Part shown: in pieces, positions 25,001 through 33,378 of the stretch
Position numbering within the stretch: the stretch's first letter is position 1
Layout: the number at the start of each line of letters is the position of its first letter
Source of the DNA: Barnesiella propionica
GTDB taxonomy: Bacteria; Bacteroidota; Bacteroidia; Bacteroidales; Barnesiellaceae
Direction of reading: 5' to 3'
Length of the DNA stretch: 64,000 nt
Assembly (NCBI RefSeq): GCF_025567045.1
Contig: NZ_JAOQJK010000005.1
Span: 186,001-250,000 of the forward strand
Notes under the pieces: generated by a model
Databases searched by the model: none
What the model was told of the DNA's origin: nothing
Seen by the model: the letters and a program-made list of their open reading frames with translations, nothing else
Made by a program: the position numbers and the translations under genes

Positions 25001-25136
25001 ATATATATTTTTATTATTGGAGCTTGCTCCTATGCCAGTTCACTCAACCGAGCAATGACCGGACTTTATTGCTGCCAGGCAAAAAGTCCTTATTGTGTTA
25101 TGGACTTTCTATAAATTCCCGGAACAAGTTCCTCCG
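25001..25136. other. oriT-like palindrome cluster upstream of the relaxase gene
   Basis: Several inverted repeats crowd into this gap: GGAGC-TT-GCTCC (25019-25030), GGACTTT (25061-25067), AAAGTCC (25083-25089) and GGACTTT again (25102-25108), which can pair in two alternative ways, and GGAAC-AA-GTTCC (25121-25132). MobV origins of transfer usually lie just upstream of the relaxase gene and contain such repeats. The nick site cannot be placed by eye. Confidence 0.5.
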
Positions 25137-26153
25137 TTATTCAATAAGTTCCAGGCCGAGTTCATCAATCAGGGTTTGTAGGATAGGATTGCGCTGAATC
25201 ATTTGCTGGAGTATCTGCCGCTTGGATGGTGAAAAGAGAAAGAAGTCCGCAATGTCCAATCCTTGGCTGCGTTGTTCTTCATCAGATGTACATTCCAATA
25301 CATTGGAGACAATGACCTTTTTGCAAATTCCCGACAACAAAGCAGACTTTTCTTTCCATTGTTCAGTTGCTCCTAAATCAGGGATGAGTGTTACTTCCCT
25401 GTCTTTAAGAATCTGCATCGCATCGCTGTTGAAACAACCGTTCTTGCCACCAGTCGCCAGCCATATATAATCGGATATAAAATGACTCATGACAACAGCA
25501 GTCTTTTCACTTTCGACCAGCATTACCGGAGAAGTAGAGTTCTTCAAAAGATGTTCTCCAAACAGGCATTGCTTCAAATGGAAATCCTGCAATTTCAACT
25601 CAGAATGAGCCCATCCGACAAATGCCTGAGGCTCCTTAACCCGATGCCCTGTTTCTGCATTATAACACATCACCTTACCGGTTCTTACCAGTCCATTTAT
25701 ATCCATCTGCCAGAAAACTGCAGAGCCTCCCCATTTTGCAGATGTTCCTATGCGATACATTCCAAACAGCCTGCTTGTCTCATCTTCGCCAAACACTCGG
25801 CAGAAATATTGGAACAAAGGGTTAATCGAATAATGCGATTGACTCCTTTCGACATAGGAAGAAGGGACATATGAAACTGGATTCTTGTCTACCGGCTTAT
25901 AAATGATGGACTGGAATGATTTGCCTATACTCTCAGTCATTCTCAATATATTAGGATTATCCTTGAAGTATTCTTTAGGTGTATAGTGATACCCGCAACT
26001 GTTCTCATGGTCACACTTCCCAACATTACCAGGAAAGGTAATACTACCTTGTTCATCAATATACCTGACAAAACATCGGCTTTTACCACAACTCGGACAA
26101 GTAATCTTGCTTCCGAATCTGTATTTCTGTAAATGAAATCTGTATTCACTCAT
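25137..26153 (-). CDS. Zinc-finger/Toprim-type primase-like protein (DUF6371-like)
   Basis: About 338 residues from the ATG at 26153. The N-terminus contains a zinc-ribbon pattern (ITCPSCGKSRCF ... GKCDHENSCGYH), the middle an EKTAVVMSHF segment and DLGATEQWKEK resembling Toprim acidic motifs. Such proteins replace plasmid-type primases in Bacteroides mobilizable elements and may prime complementary-strand synthesis after transfer. The start at 26153 overlaps the DUF3987 gene end by 8 bp; the longer upstream frame lies in that gene and is rejected. Confidence 0.75.
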   Translation of the reverse strand: MSEYRFHLQKYRFGSKITCPSCGKSRCFVRYIDEQGSITFPGNVGKCDHENSCGYHYTPKEYFKDNPNILRMTESIGKSFQSIIYKPVDKNPVSYVPSSYVERSQSHYSINPLFQYFCRVFGEDETSRLFGMYRIGTSAKWGGSAVFWQMDINGLVRTGKVMCYNAETGHRVKEPQAFVGWAHSELKLQDFHLKQCLFGEHLLKNSTSPVMLVESEKTAVVMSHFISDYIWLATGGKNGCFNSDAMQILKDREVTLIPDLGATEQWKEKSALLSGICKKVIVSNVLECTSDEEQRSQGLDIADFFLFSPSKRQILQQMIQRNPILQTLIDELGLELIE

Positions 26154-27645
26154 GATTCCCGGAGTTTTCTGTCGTTGCACTTTGCACTTTTGCACTTCGA
26201 GAGGATAGCATGGCATCCTTACCAAAGGAAAGTGCAAAAGTGCAAGGTGCATCAGTGTTTTCTGCTACAAGTTTACGATAGACTCCATGCTGGAGTTTGG
26301 CTATAAGGGGATGTTGAAGCCGGCACAGCTGGTCAAGCGCATAATAAACAGTACGTCTGGACATATCAACTTTTCTACCTGCAACAACAGCATCCCCAGA
26401 AGTAAATGTCTCTCCCAACAGGGAAAGCCAAGATTCCTTCGTTTCACCTATACTGTTTATGACAATGGCTTCCTGAATCCTCCTGTATGTTTCTTCGTAA
26501 TAATCAATCATACGGATTGCCGACCTTACAGAATCCTGTTCGATATACTGCATATCGTCATCATCAGTTGCCCATTTCATTATCTGGAACAATAGTGCAA
26601 GGCGTGCGACATGCCCGTTGAGTTTCATTTTACGGCTTTCCACATCAGCATCATCCTCAATAGCATTTACAGCATCGATAATTCCATTATACCATTCGTA
26701 AAAGCATTCCTCCGCATCATCGGACATTGTTAGAATACGGGGATTTACCGTCATGCCTTTCTCATCAAGAATACAAGGGATACTGAAGACTCTGTTGATT
26801 ATTGTTCTCCATTGATTCATAATATCAGGACGGACTGTATTTCTTTCTTCCCGTCTCCATCCGGATATTTTTCTGTTTTTGGGATAGACAAACAGAAAGC
26901 GGTCAAGCAATCCATTGGCAAGAAATTCTGTACGGAAGACTTCCTGCAGCATATTTGTCTGTACCGAACCTATGACATTTATACATGGATTCTTGATTAG
27001 AATAGGACGTGATTCGGACTTGCGGATAACCTTTAACGGCTGTCCGCTATAAGCTGTCAGCAAATCTTCAATGAGGTTGTTCTTGCTATTGTACCTTTTA
27101 ACCGAATTGAACAAAGCCAAAATTTCATCGACAACCAATGTTATCCCACGTTGATTATACTGATGAATATTCATCATCGCCTCAGGAGTAGAATCATAAA
27201 TGACAGTAGTTACAAAATTCGGTTTCTTGAGCAACTGCCCTTCCACTTCATTTCCGTGCTTGCCTACGGACATGGCTCTTTCATATTCATCACATTCCTC
27301 GTTATATTTCTCATGCAACCGGTCATCATACTCATTAATCGGCTTATATATAAAACCGAGAGGAGGAGTCTTCCCAAGCCCAGGACGACCGACCAACATC
27401 ATATAAAGGGAAGGGCAAGTTTTCCACTCGCCCTTTATACGGATATGGCAAGAGTTACCTATTGCAGTAGCAACAGCAGAAAGGATAATAGAAGCTGTAT
27501 ATTCTACATTAAAATTTTCGTATCTGGCAAGATTCAAGATAATCTCCTGTATTTTGTCGGGGAAAACATCCAACGGAAGTCCCGTTTCTGGAATATGCTC
27601 AACCTCAGAACGGAGCATATTTGTCAGATGCAGATTATCATACAT
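26146..27645 (-). CDS. DUF3987 domain protein (element replication/mobilization-associated ATPase)
   Basis: About 499 residues from the ATG at 27645, which has a GGAGGAG ribosome-binding site; the longer frame begins inside the preceding gene. The DUF3987 fold shows a P-loop-like LVGRPGLGKTPPLG near residue 95 and an acidic VDEILALF strand. These proteins are common beside primases in Bacteroides integrative elements and look like helicase/primase-associated ATPases. It overlaps its neighbours by 8 bp at each end, so the three genes form a tightly coupled operon. Confidence 0.82.
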   Translation of the reverse strand: MYDNLHLTNMLRSEVEHIPETGLPLDVFPDKIQEIILNLARYENFNVEYTASIILSAVATAIGNSCHIRIKGEWKTCPSLYMMLVGRPGLGKTPPLGFIYKPINEYDDRLHEKYNEECDEYERAMSVGKHGNEVEGQLLKKPNFVTTVIYDSTPEAMMNIHQYNQRGITLVVDEILALFNSVKRYNSKNNLIEDLLTAYSGQPLKVIRKSESRPILIKNPCINVIGSVQTNMLQEVFRTEFLANGLLDRFLFVYPKNRKISGWRREERNTVRPDIMNQWRTIINRVFSIPCILDEKGMTVNPRILTMSDDAEECFYEWYNGIIDAVNAIEDDADVESRKMKLNGHVARLALLFQIMKWATDDDDMQYIEQDSVRSAIRMIDYYEETYRRIQEAIVINSIGETKESWLSLLGETFTSGDAVVAGRKVDMSRRTVYYALDQLCRLQHPLIAKLQHGVYRKLVAENTDAPCTFALSFGKDAMLSSRSAKVQSATTENSGNHE

Positions 27646-27967
27646 GATAGTCTCCTCCCTGTTCCGGTAAAACATCCCCGACTGCAAAGGCTTCATAATG
27701 GAAACGCCTTAGAAAGCGGTCCACATCCTCCTGAGTATACCAATACTTATCACCTTCACGGGAATAGCCGAGGTAGCCGTTGTCCCGTAATTTCTTCAGA
27801 TATTTCTCCTTGATACCCAATTTTGCCATCAAGGATTTGTTGTCATACAGACAATTCGCCGCCACCTTATTTGCAGATGGCAGTTTTTCTTGTCGTTCTA
27901 CTATGCGGAGAATCTTTTCTAACAATTCTCTTTCACATATAGTCTCTACCTGTAATTTCTTTGCCAT
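27638..27967 (-). CDS. Excisionase-like helix-turn-helix protein (DUF3853-like)
   Basis: 109 residues. The central part forms a MerR/excisionase-type winged helix (NKSLMAKLGIKEKYLKKLRDNGYLGYSREGDKYWYTQEDVDRFLRR). Proteins like this bind att sites or promoters in Bacteroides elements and act as recombination directionality factors or regulators. It starts the operon with DUF3987 and primase genes, and its upstream gap holds palindromes. Confidence 0.75.
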   Translation of the reverse strand: MAKKLQVETICERELLEKILRIVERQEKLPSANKVAANCLYDNKSLMAKLGIKEKYLKKLRDNGYLGYSREGDKYWYTQEDVDRFLRRFHYEAFAVGDVLPEQGGDYHV

Positions 27968-28181
27968 AGTAAATCATATTATGGCTTTCCAATCCTTATG
28001 CACACTCGGACTTTAAGCCGGGTTATCTTGCCATGACACGACTGTGCACATCGTCTCACGACAGTGGCGAAGGTAGAGAGTCCTTAGAACCTAAGAAGTT
28101 AGCATAGATTATATAACAGGTTATTCCTAATGTTAGACTAATATTAGGATACGCGCTTAACCATCTGATTATAAATAAAAA
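27968..28181. promoter_or_regulatory. Palindrome-rich control region between membrane gene and excisionase-like gene
   Basis: A 214-bp gap with no gene. It contains CTTAG-AAC-CTAAG (28083-28095) and a 23-bp palindrome made of CCTAATGTTAG (28126-28136) and CTAATATTAGG (28138-28148) with one mismatch. These are candidate binding sites for the excisionase-like protein or for replication of the element. Confidence 0.4.
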
Positions 28182-28201
28182 GAGCAGCCGTTTGGCTACT
28201 C
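28182..28201 (-). terminator. Terminator after the membrane protein gene
   Basis: On the minus strand, GAGTAGCC and GGCTGCTC (28201-28194 and 28189-28182) form an 8-bp stem with one G-U pair and a 4-nt loop, followed by TTTTTATTT. It overlaps the stop codon of the gene at 28196. Confidence 0.7.
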
Positions 28202-28864
28202 AAAAAAAATGTCGATTTTCTGAAAATTTTTCGGCACAGTCAGGTCTTTTCTGTTTTGACGGGACTGCCCTATGTCTGAAGTATCAAAAAGAGTACATAA
28301 TTCGGCATCAGGGAAAAGCTCCATTCCGAATTTCCAATAGGTCTTAGTTTCCATTTTAAGACGCTCCGGATAGTCTCCACAATAAATCCGACCACACATA
28401 TATGCTAAAAGCACTTTTGATTCTTTCCATTTATAATGGGAACCGTGTTCTTCCATATAACCGGCTTCAATGGCTTTGCCGAAAACTTTCTTTGCGAGTT
28501 CCGTATTCAATGTCCCCGACAAAACAACAGAAGCGTCAATATCTGCTGTCTGTTCCTCCGAAACTGGAGTTACAATGTTACCATTTTTATTTATCTTTCC
28601 CTTATTTCCCTCTTTCATCATTTCAGCGCAAAAGGCGAGAGCTGCGCCTGAAATCAATGTTATGATAGTACCCCAAAACGTTGCAGAACCGGTATTGTCT
28701 CCATCAATCGGATTTATCACACCGATTCCGACAAGCAACAACGTACCAGCAAATAGGGTAATAGCACTTGACCAAAGAATCAGCCTTGCATATCTTTTGA
28801 AAGCAAAGGACAAAGCAAGAACGATAATACAAAGACCTATAACCAAGAATATTATTTGTAGCAT
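28196..28864 (-). CDS. Hypothetical membrane protein
   Basis: 222 residues, not recognized. Three hydrophobic segments (about 1-22, 29-50 and 62-82) are followed by a soluble C-terminal part from about residue 85, with a winged-helix-like stretch (VFGKAIEAGYMEEHGSHYKWKESKVLLAYMCGRIY). Lies between integrase and excisionase-like genes, downstream of the integrase by 54 bp. A role specific to the element is possible, but no function can be stated. Confidence 0.6.
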   Translation of the reverse strand: MLQIIFLVIGLCIIVLALSFAFKRYARLILWSSAITLFAGTLLLVGIGVINPIDGDNTGSATFWGTIITLISGAALAFCAEMMKEGNKGKINKNGNIVTPVSEEQTADIDASVVLSGTLNTELAKKVFGKAIEAGYMEEHGSHYKWKESKVLLAYMCGRIYCGDYPERLKMETKTYWKFGMELFPDAELCTLFDTSDIGQSRQNRKDLTVPKNFQKIDIFFE

Positions 28865-28918
28865 AAGTATTTCTAATTGTACAAAAAACTAATTATTCAT
28901 TATTATAAATTCTGAAAA

Positions 28919-30277
28919 TCAGATTATTTCAAGCGGAGTGAACTCTTCTTTCAGCCGGGCTACTTCAGCAGACAAGGTTTCCGGCAAGAAACGGGCATAG
29001 ACTTTCTCCGTTACATCCGTACTGCCATGACCGAGCAATCGGCTGACTACAGACATCGACAAGCCTTTGTTCAAAGCAAAGACGGCAAACGAATGTCGGG
29101 CCACATGCATCGAAAGGCTGAAAGGCAAGCCGATTTGTTCACCAACGACAGCCAGTGATTGGTTGATACATTTGGTCGCATTGTTGCGGGCCTTATAAAG
29201 TGCCTCCGCATCATCCAAATCCAGAGATTCCTTCACAAGATTGAATACATATTTACACCCTTCACGTTTTTCCTGCCATTGCTGCAAGATGTGCAGGGCA
29301 GGTTCAGTAAGTGGTATCACATGGCGTTTGTTTGTCTTGATCATAACCTTTCGTAGCTCGTTTCTTGCAAAGTCAATGTGTTTCCACTGCAAAGTCATCA
29401 CATCCACCACACGGAGTCCGCAAGCGTGAAATGCGAAGAAAAACATTTCTAAAAACTCTTTCCTTCGAGGGGCCATACAAGTCCTGTAATACTCCAGCAA
29501 GGCCAGCATCTGTTCTTTAGTCAAACTTTTTCCGTCAAATTCGTTTTCCTCCTCCGACAAAGAAACTTTGGTAACTATACGCATATCTTGAATCCTCGCA
29601 TTTATAGCCGGCTCCATGATGTTCATTTCACAGGCATACGCACAGGCTTTCAGGATAGGTGTCAAAGAATGATTGATGGTTGCATCGCTGTTCTGCTTGA
29701 TTTCCCTGCGCCATTCTATATAACTGTCCAAAAGCTCAGGAGTCATATCACCGACAAAAATAGAATCCGGACGGTAAGTCCCTTGTTTGGTCGCTCTCAA
29801 AAAGGTCTGGAATATATTCATGCAACTCTTTCCGTTCTCATACCGACTTCTTCCGATTCTGTTTCTCGAATAATCAGAAGCGAGGCGTTCCAATGTGAAC
29901 TCCACGAAATCTTTTCCCTGGTCGCGTCGGGCAAGAGGCTTGTCTGCAAGAAAGCCGGAAATGACATCTACCGTTATTTGATTTGGATGCTTTTCGTTGT
30001 ACTCCGCAAGCAGACTATCGATCCGTTCAACACGAGCCAGCAGAAGCTGATTCAGCCGTTTGGCCTCATTGCCGTGACTTACACGAATCTCGCCACGTCC
30101 CTGATTGCCGTTCTGGTTCCAGTCCGCAACCTTGACAAAGACATTCGTTGTCTTACGGATTATCTGCCTGTTCCAAGTATATTCCAACTCGACAGGATAA
30201 GTCTTGTCTTTTTCGGCATCCTTTGGAGCACGAAGGCGATATTTGCCTAACGGATATATTCTTTTCGGTCTTCCCAT
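28919..30277 (-). CDS. Tyrosine-type integrase of the element
   Basis: 452 residues, phage-integrase superfamily, Bacteroides type with an N-terminal arm-binding domain, a SAM-like core-binding domain (about 120-230) and the catalytic domain. Catalytic residues are R289 (CGLRVVDV), H391 and R394 (HVARH), H417 (LGHGS) and Y427 (KVYARF). An AGGAGG ribosome-binding site precedes the ATG. It lies at the right end of the element, about 90 bp from the right repeat, and should catalyse integration and excision. A minus-strand TATCTTTG at 30316-30323 is its likely -7 box. Confidence 0.95.
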   Translation of the reverse strand: MGRPKRIYPLGKYRLRAPKDAEKDKTYPVELEYTWNRQIIRKTTNVFVKVADWNQNGNQGRGEIRVSHGNEAKRLNQLLLARVERIDSLLAEYNEKHPNQITVDVISGFLADKPLARRDQGKDFVEFTLERLASDYSRNRIGRSRYENGKSCMNIFQTFLRATKQGTYRPDSIFVGDMTPELLDSYIEWRREIKQNSDATINHSLTPILKACAYACEMNIMEPAINARIQDMRIVTKVSLSEEENEFDGKSLTKEQMLALLEYYRTCMAPRRKEFLEMFFFAFHACGLRVVDVMTLQWKHIDFARNELRKVMIKTNKRHVIPLTEPALHILQQWQEKREGCKYVFNLVKESLDLDDAEALYKARNNATKCINQSLAVVGEQIGLPFSLSMHVARHSFAVFALNKGLSMSVVSRLLGHGSTDVTEKVYARFLPETLSAEVARLKEEFTPLEII

Positions 30278-30329
30278 ACTTTTTTCCTCCTTTTACCAAT
30301 ATTCCTGAGGAGAAACAAAGATATGGAAT

Positions 30330-30394
30330 TTTAGGCAAACAAACTCCGATTTTGAGAAGAAAAATCGCAATTTAGACAAACAAACCACACTATC
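30330..30394 (+). repeat. Right direct repeat (candidate attR) plus internal integrase-site copy
   Basis: The 25-nt repeat shared with 5301-5325 is at 30370-30394. A further partial copy, TTTAGGCAAACAAAC, is at 30330-30344, 41 bp away. Three copies of TTTAGnCAAACAAAC near the integrase and at the far end suggest integrase binding sites. The identical core of attL and attR cannot be fixed exactly because of the two mismatches. Confidence 0.58.
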
Positions 30395-30410
30395 CAATAC
30401 CATAAAATAC

Positions 30411-30447
30411 CAGCGCGACAAACAAATATTCATTGTTCATCGCGCTG
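30411..30447 (-). terminator. Terminator of the DUF2795 gene
   Basis: Perfect 8-bp stem CAGCGCGA (30411-30418) and TCGCGCTG (30440-30447) with a 21-nt loop, about 30 bp after the stop of the gene at 30479. The stem spans the word GACAAACAAATA, which argues that the chromosome/element junction lies to its left, at the 30370 repeat. Confidence 0.6.
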
Positions 30448-30478
30448 ATATTTAATTATTTAACCTACTAAAAGACCA

Positions 30479-30700
30479 TCAATACTCTTCCTCATTGAAA
30501 AAGAAATCCTCTTTGCTGGGGTAATCGGGCCAGATGTCTTCTATACATTCGTAAGTCTCTCCTTCATCCTCCATCTCCTGGAGATTCTCGATTACTTCAA
30601 GTGGCGCGCCCGAACGCATGGCATAGTCAATAAGTTCCTCTTTCGTAGCGGGCCATGGTGCATCTTCCAGCTTTGATGCTAATTCTAACGTCCAGTACAT
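30479..30700 (-). CDS. Small DUF2795 protein
   Basis: 73 residues, acidic C-terminus. Matches DUF2795-type small proteins common in Bacteroidales (MYWTLELASKLEDAPWPATKEELIDYAMRSG opening, split here for length at residue 20: the WPATKEELIDYA helix is the core). Function unknown. First chromosomal gene to the right of the element. Minus-strand TACTTTTG (30741-30748) with TTG 19 bp upstream is its promoter, placed at the end of the adenosyltransferase gene. Confidence 0.8.
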   Translation of the reverse strand: MYWTLELASKLEDAPWPATKEELIDYAMRSGAPLEVIENLQEMEDEGETYECIEDIWPDYPSKEDFFFNEEEY

Positions 30701-30763
30701 ATTATTAAAATTTAAAAATTGATCCTTTTGTAAATTGTCGCAAAAGTAGTTATTTTCTTCTCA

Positions 30764-31327
30764 TTAACAACTTTTATTCCAAAAAAATTCGTCTTGTTTA
30801 TTTTCTATATTGTTAAAACGGGCGAGAACAAAGAAATAGTCCGAAAGACGGTTTACGAAACGTAGAATATTTTCATCTACTTTGTGAGTTGCAGCTACGT
30901 CGCAAATACGCCGTTCGGCCCGTCGGCATACAGTACGGCATATGTGTGCGGCAGAGGCGGCGGGGGTTCCTCCGGGCAGAATAAACGCATTTAGGGGAGG
31001 TAAAACTTCGTCCATCTCATCAATGCGTTGTTCTATACGTTTTATATCTTCATCTTTCATTTTGCTGGCTTCCCTTAATTCCGTAAAGGAAATGTCTGTT
31101 GCCAAGTATGAACCTATAACGAAAAGTTTGTTTTGGGCGAAATGTAGAAGTTTTCTGTTCATGTTGTCAATATCTGGCAAACTGAGCAGGAAGCCTATTT
31201 GCGTATTCAGTTCGTCGACCGTGCCATAGGCTTCTAAGCGAACATCTGTTTTGGGAACCCTTTTCCCTCCTACCAGCGATGTGGTACCTTTGTCACCGGT
31301 AAATGTATATACATTACTTTTTTTCAT
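30764..31327 (-). CDS. Cob(I)alamin adenosyltransferase, PduO type
   Basis: About 187 residues from the ATG at 31327 (MKKSNVYTFTGDKGTTSL); the longer upstream frame overlaps the LOG gene and is not used. Family motifs are the TGDKGTTSLVGGKRVPKTD nucleotide-binding start, DELNTQIG, and the RxxCRRAERR pattern (CRTVCRRAERRI) followed by FVNRLSDYFFVLAR. It transfers adenosyl from ATP to cob(I)alamin to make coenzyme B12. Its stop lies 63 bp before the DUF2795 start. Confidence 0.92.
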   Translation of the reverse strand: MKKSNVYTFTGDKGTTSLVGGKRVPKTDVRLEAYGTVDELNTQIGFLLSLPDIDNMNRKLLHFAQNKLFVIGSYLATDISFTELREASKMKDEDIKRIEQRIDEMDEVLPPLNAFILPGGTPAASAAHICRTVCRRAERRICDVAATHKVDENILRFVNRLSDYFFVLARFNNIENKQDEFFWNKSC

Positions 31328-31343
31328 AATGATATTTATATGT

Positions 31344-31886
31344 TTAACAATAGGTTTCGAGTATCCGGCAGCATTCTTCTGCATTTCCGGCAACTTCGTA
31401 GAAAGTAAAGCATGTTTCTTTTGCAAATCCTGTCTTATAAAATTGTTCCAGTTGCCGGAGCAAAGGGTTGTAAAATCCTCCTGTATTACAGAACAGAATA
31501 GGTTTGTCATGATACCCCAGCATACGGGTCGTAAGTACATCGAATAGTTCGTCTATCGTACCTATACCTCCGGGCAGAATAACGAATATATCACCCAGTT
31601 CCGTTAGTTTTTGTTTTCGTTCACCCATGGTGTCGGTAGTGATAAGGGTGTCGGGTAATGAGCTGAGGCGTCCCATCTCAATGATACGCTTTGTGATAAC
31701 GCCGGTTATCCCGGCATTATTGTTTTTTGCTGACTGTGCAATGGCTTCCATCAGTCCTCCGGTAGCTCCGCCATAGATAAGACGTTTATATTTGTTTCCT
31801 ATCCATTGTCCTATGATGGATGCTTCTTTATAATATATATTGTCGATGTCATCGGAGGATGCGCAAAAAACCGTGATATTTTCCAT
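31344..31886 (-). CDS. LOG-family nucleoside 5'-monophosphate phosphoribohydrolase (TIGR00730)
   Basis: 180 residues. The lysine-decarboxylase-like fold motifs of the LOG family are present: FCASSDD, YGGATGGLM (39-46), MGERKQ (87-92) and PGGIGTIDE (105-113). Relatives cleave cytokinin-type or nucleotide monophosphates to base plus ribose 5-phosphate. The start is followed by serS upstream across a terminator. Seventeen bp separate its stop from the adenosyltransferase start, so the two are co-transcribed. Confidence 0.88.
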   Translation of the reverse strand: MENITVFCASSDDIDNIYYKEASIIGQWIGNKYKRLIYGGATGGLMEAIAQSAKNNNAGITGVITKRIIEMGRLSSLPDTLITTDTMGERKQKLTELGDIFVILPGGIGTIDELFDVLTTRMLGYHDKPILFCNTGGFYNPLLRQLEQFYKTGFAKETCFTFYEVAGNAEECCRILETYC

Positions 31887-32017
31887 ACTGCTTTCTTGTA
31901 TTTATCAACGCCAAATTTAGCTAAAAGTTTTATAAACGGTAAAGATTCTATTCTCGTTTCGTGCTTTTTACAAATGGGGCAAAACGGTTTAAGTATGTGT
32001 AATGTGTTTTCATATAT

Positions 32018-32051
32018 AAAAAACGTGAGAGATATTTCTCCCACGTTTTTT
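32018..32051 (-). terminator. Terminator of serS
   Basis: Arms AAAAAACGTG (32018-32027) and CACGTTTTTT (32042-32051) form a strong hairpin with A/T tracts on both sides, 20 bp after the serS stop. Confidence 0.8.
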
Positions 32052-32071
32052 ATATTTATGTTTTTTCTGTA

Positions 32072-33343
32072 TCAGTTTATGATATCGAAACCTGTATATG
32101 GGACCAGTGCTTTAGGGATACGTATCCCTTCTGGGGTCTGGTTGTTTTCCAGTAACGCTGCTACGATACGAGGCAATGCCAGGGCACTGCCGTTGAGAGT
32201 ATGGCAGAGCTGTGTCTTTTTGTCACTTCCTTTATAACGGCATTTCAGGCGATTGGCCTGATAGCTTTCGAAGTTGGAAACAGAACTGACTTCGAGCCAG
32301 CGTTTTTGCGCAGCAGAATAGACTTCGAAGTCGAATGTAATAGCAGATGTAAAACTCATGTCTCCTCCGCATAGACGAAGTATATGCCAGGGCAGTTCCA
32401 GTTTTTCGACCAGAGTTTGTACATAATCGATCATCTCTTTTAATGCGTTATAAGAGTTCTCAGGACGTTCGATACGTACTATTTCCACTTTATCGAATTG
32501 GTGGAGGCGGTTGAGTCCCCGTACGTCCTTTCCGTATGATCCGGCTTCCCGGCGGAAACAAGCTGAATATGCCGTATTTTTTACCGGCAAATCGTTTTCA
32601 TTGAAAATTACATCCCGGTACAAATTCGTTACCGGTACTTCGGCAGTGGGGATAAGATAAAGATCGTCCTCATTGCAGTGGTACATTTGCCCTTCTTTAT
32701 CGGGTAATTGTCCGGTACCATATCCTGATGCGGCATTTACTACATAAGGCGGCTGTATTTCGAGGTAACCGGCTTCTCGGGCGTTATCCAGAAAGAAAGA
32801 AATGAGTGCGCGTTGTAGACGGGCTCCCTTTCCTTTATATACGGGGAATCCGGCTCCGGTGATCTTTACGCCTAATTCGAAATCTATTAAATCGTATTTC
32901 TTTGCCAGTTCCCAGTGGGGGAGGGCGTCTTCGGGCAATTCGGGAATTTTACCTCCTTCTTTTTCTATTAAGTTATCTTCTGCTGTACGTCCTTCAGGAA
33001 CCATGGAGCAGGGAAGATTAGGTATGCCCAATAGAATATTTGTTATCTCATTCTCTGCCGATTTCATAGTTTCTTCCAGAATTTTGTTGGATTCTTTGAT
33101 TTCGGCTGTTTTATTTTTTATTACGTCGGCTTCTTCCTTTTTTCCGGCTTTCATCAATTGTCCGGTTTGTGTCGCCAAAGTTTTCAGTTCTGCGAGTTTT
33201 CCATCCAGCTCTGCCTGTGCGGCACGCCTTTGTTTATCCAGTTCTATGACTTTATTAATAAGAGCCTCTCCGTCGAAATGTTTAATAGCCAGTCGGCGAA
33301 TTACTTCTCCGGGATTTTCTTTTATTACATTTAATGTAAGCAT
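32072..33343 (-). CDS. serS: Seryl-tRNA synthetase
   Basis: 423 residues, full length. N-terminal antiparallel coiled coil that grips the tRNA variable arm (about 25-110), then the class II catalytic domain with TAEVPVTNLY (serine and ATP site), FRREAGSYGKDVRGLNRLHQFDKVE (motif 2 area) and the C-terminal GSALALPRIVAALLENNQ motif 3. Charges tRNA-Ser, and also tRNA-Sec where present. It follows yqeY by 35 bp and ends the long minus-strand run that begins with rsmH. Confidence 0.97.
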   Translation of the reverse strand: MLTLNVIKENPGEVIRRLAIKHFDGEALINKVIELDKQRRAAQAELDGKLAELKTLATQTGQLMKAGKKEEADVIKNKTAEIKESNKILEETMKSAENEITNILLGIPNLPCSMVPEGRTAEDNLIEKEGGKIPELPEDALPHWELAKKYDLIDFELGVKITGAGFPVYKGKGARLQRALISFFLDNAREAGYLEIQPPYVVNAASGYGTGQLPDKEGQMYHCNEDDLYLIPTAEVPVTNLYRDVIFNENDLPVKNTAYSACFRREAGSYGKDVRGLNRLHQFDKVEIVRIERPENSYNALKEMIDYVQTLVEKLELPWHILRLCGGDMSFTSAITFDFEVYSAAQKRWLEVSSVSNFESYQANRLKCRYKGSDKKTQLCHTLNGSALALPRIVAALLENNQTPEGIRIPKALVPYTGFDIIN

Positions 33344-33378
33344 AATATTTATCTATAAAATAATAAGTGGGAGGTGAT

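Larger units (their letters stand above)
5301..30394. mobile_element. Putative 25-kb integrated mobilizable element
   Basis: The interval is bounded by direct repeats of 25 nt with two mismatches (5301-5325 and 30370-30394). The right repeat sits about 90 bp from a tyrosine integrase gene. Inside are integrase, excisionase-like HTH protein, DUF3987 protein, primase-like protein, oriT-like palindromes and MobV relaxase, the usual core of Bacteroides mobilizable elements; there are no conjugation (tra) genes, so transfer would need a helper. The remaining 18 kb is cargo. The left flank is the end of the sugar operon and the right flank is a DUF2795 gene with its terminator. Ends are inferred from the repeats; the core genes are secure, but whether the whole interval is one element is not proved. 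Confidence 0.65.

Noticed and set aside
30417..30428. GACAAACAAATA as the recombination core
   Set aside because: Also present at 5350-5361, but the right copy lies within the loop and stem of the DUF2795 terminator, whose perfect stem argues it is native chromosome; the 25-nt repeat is the better candidate.
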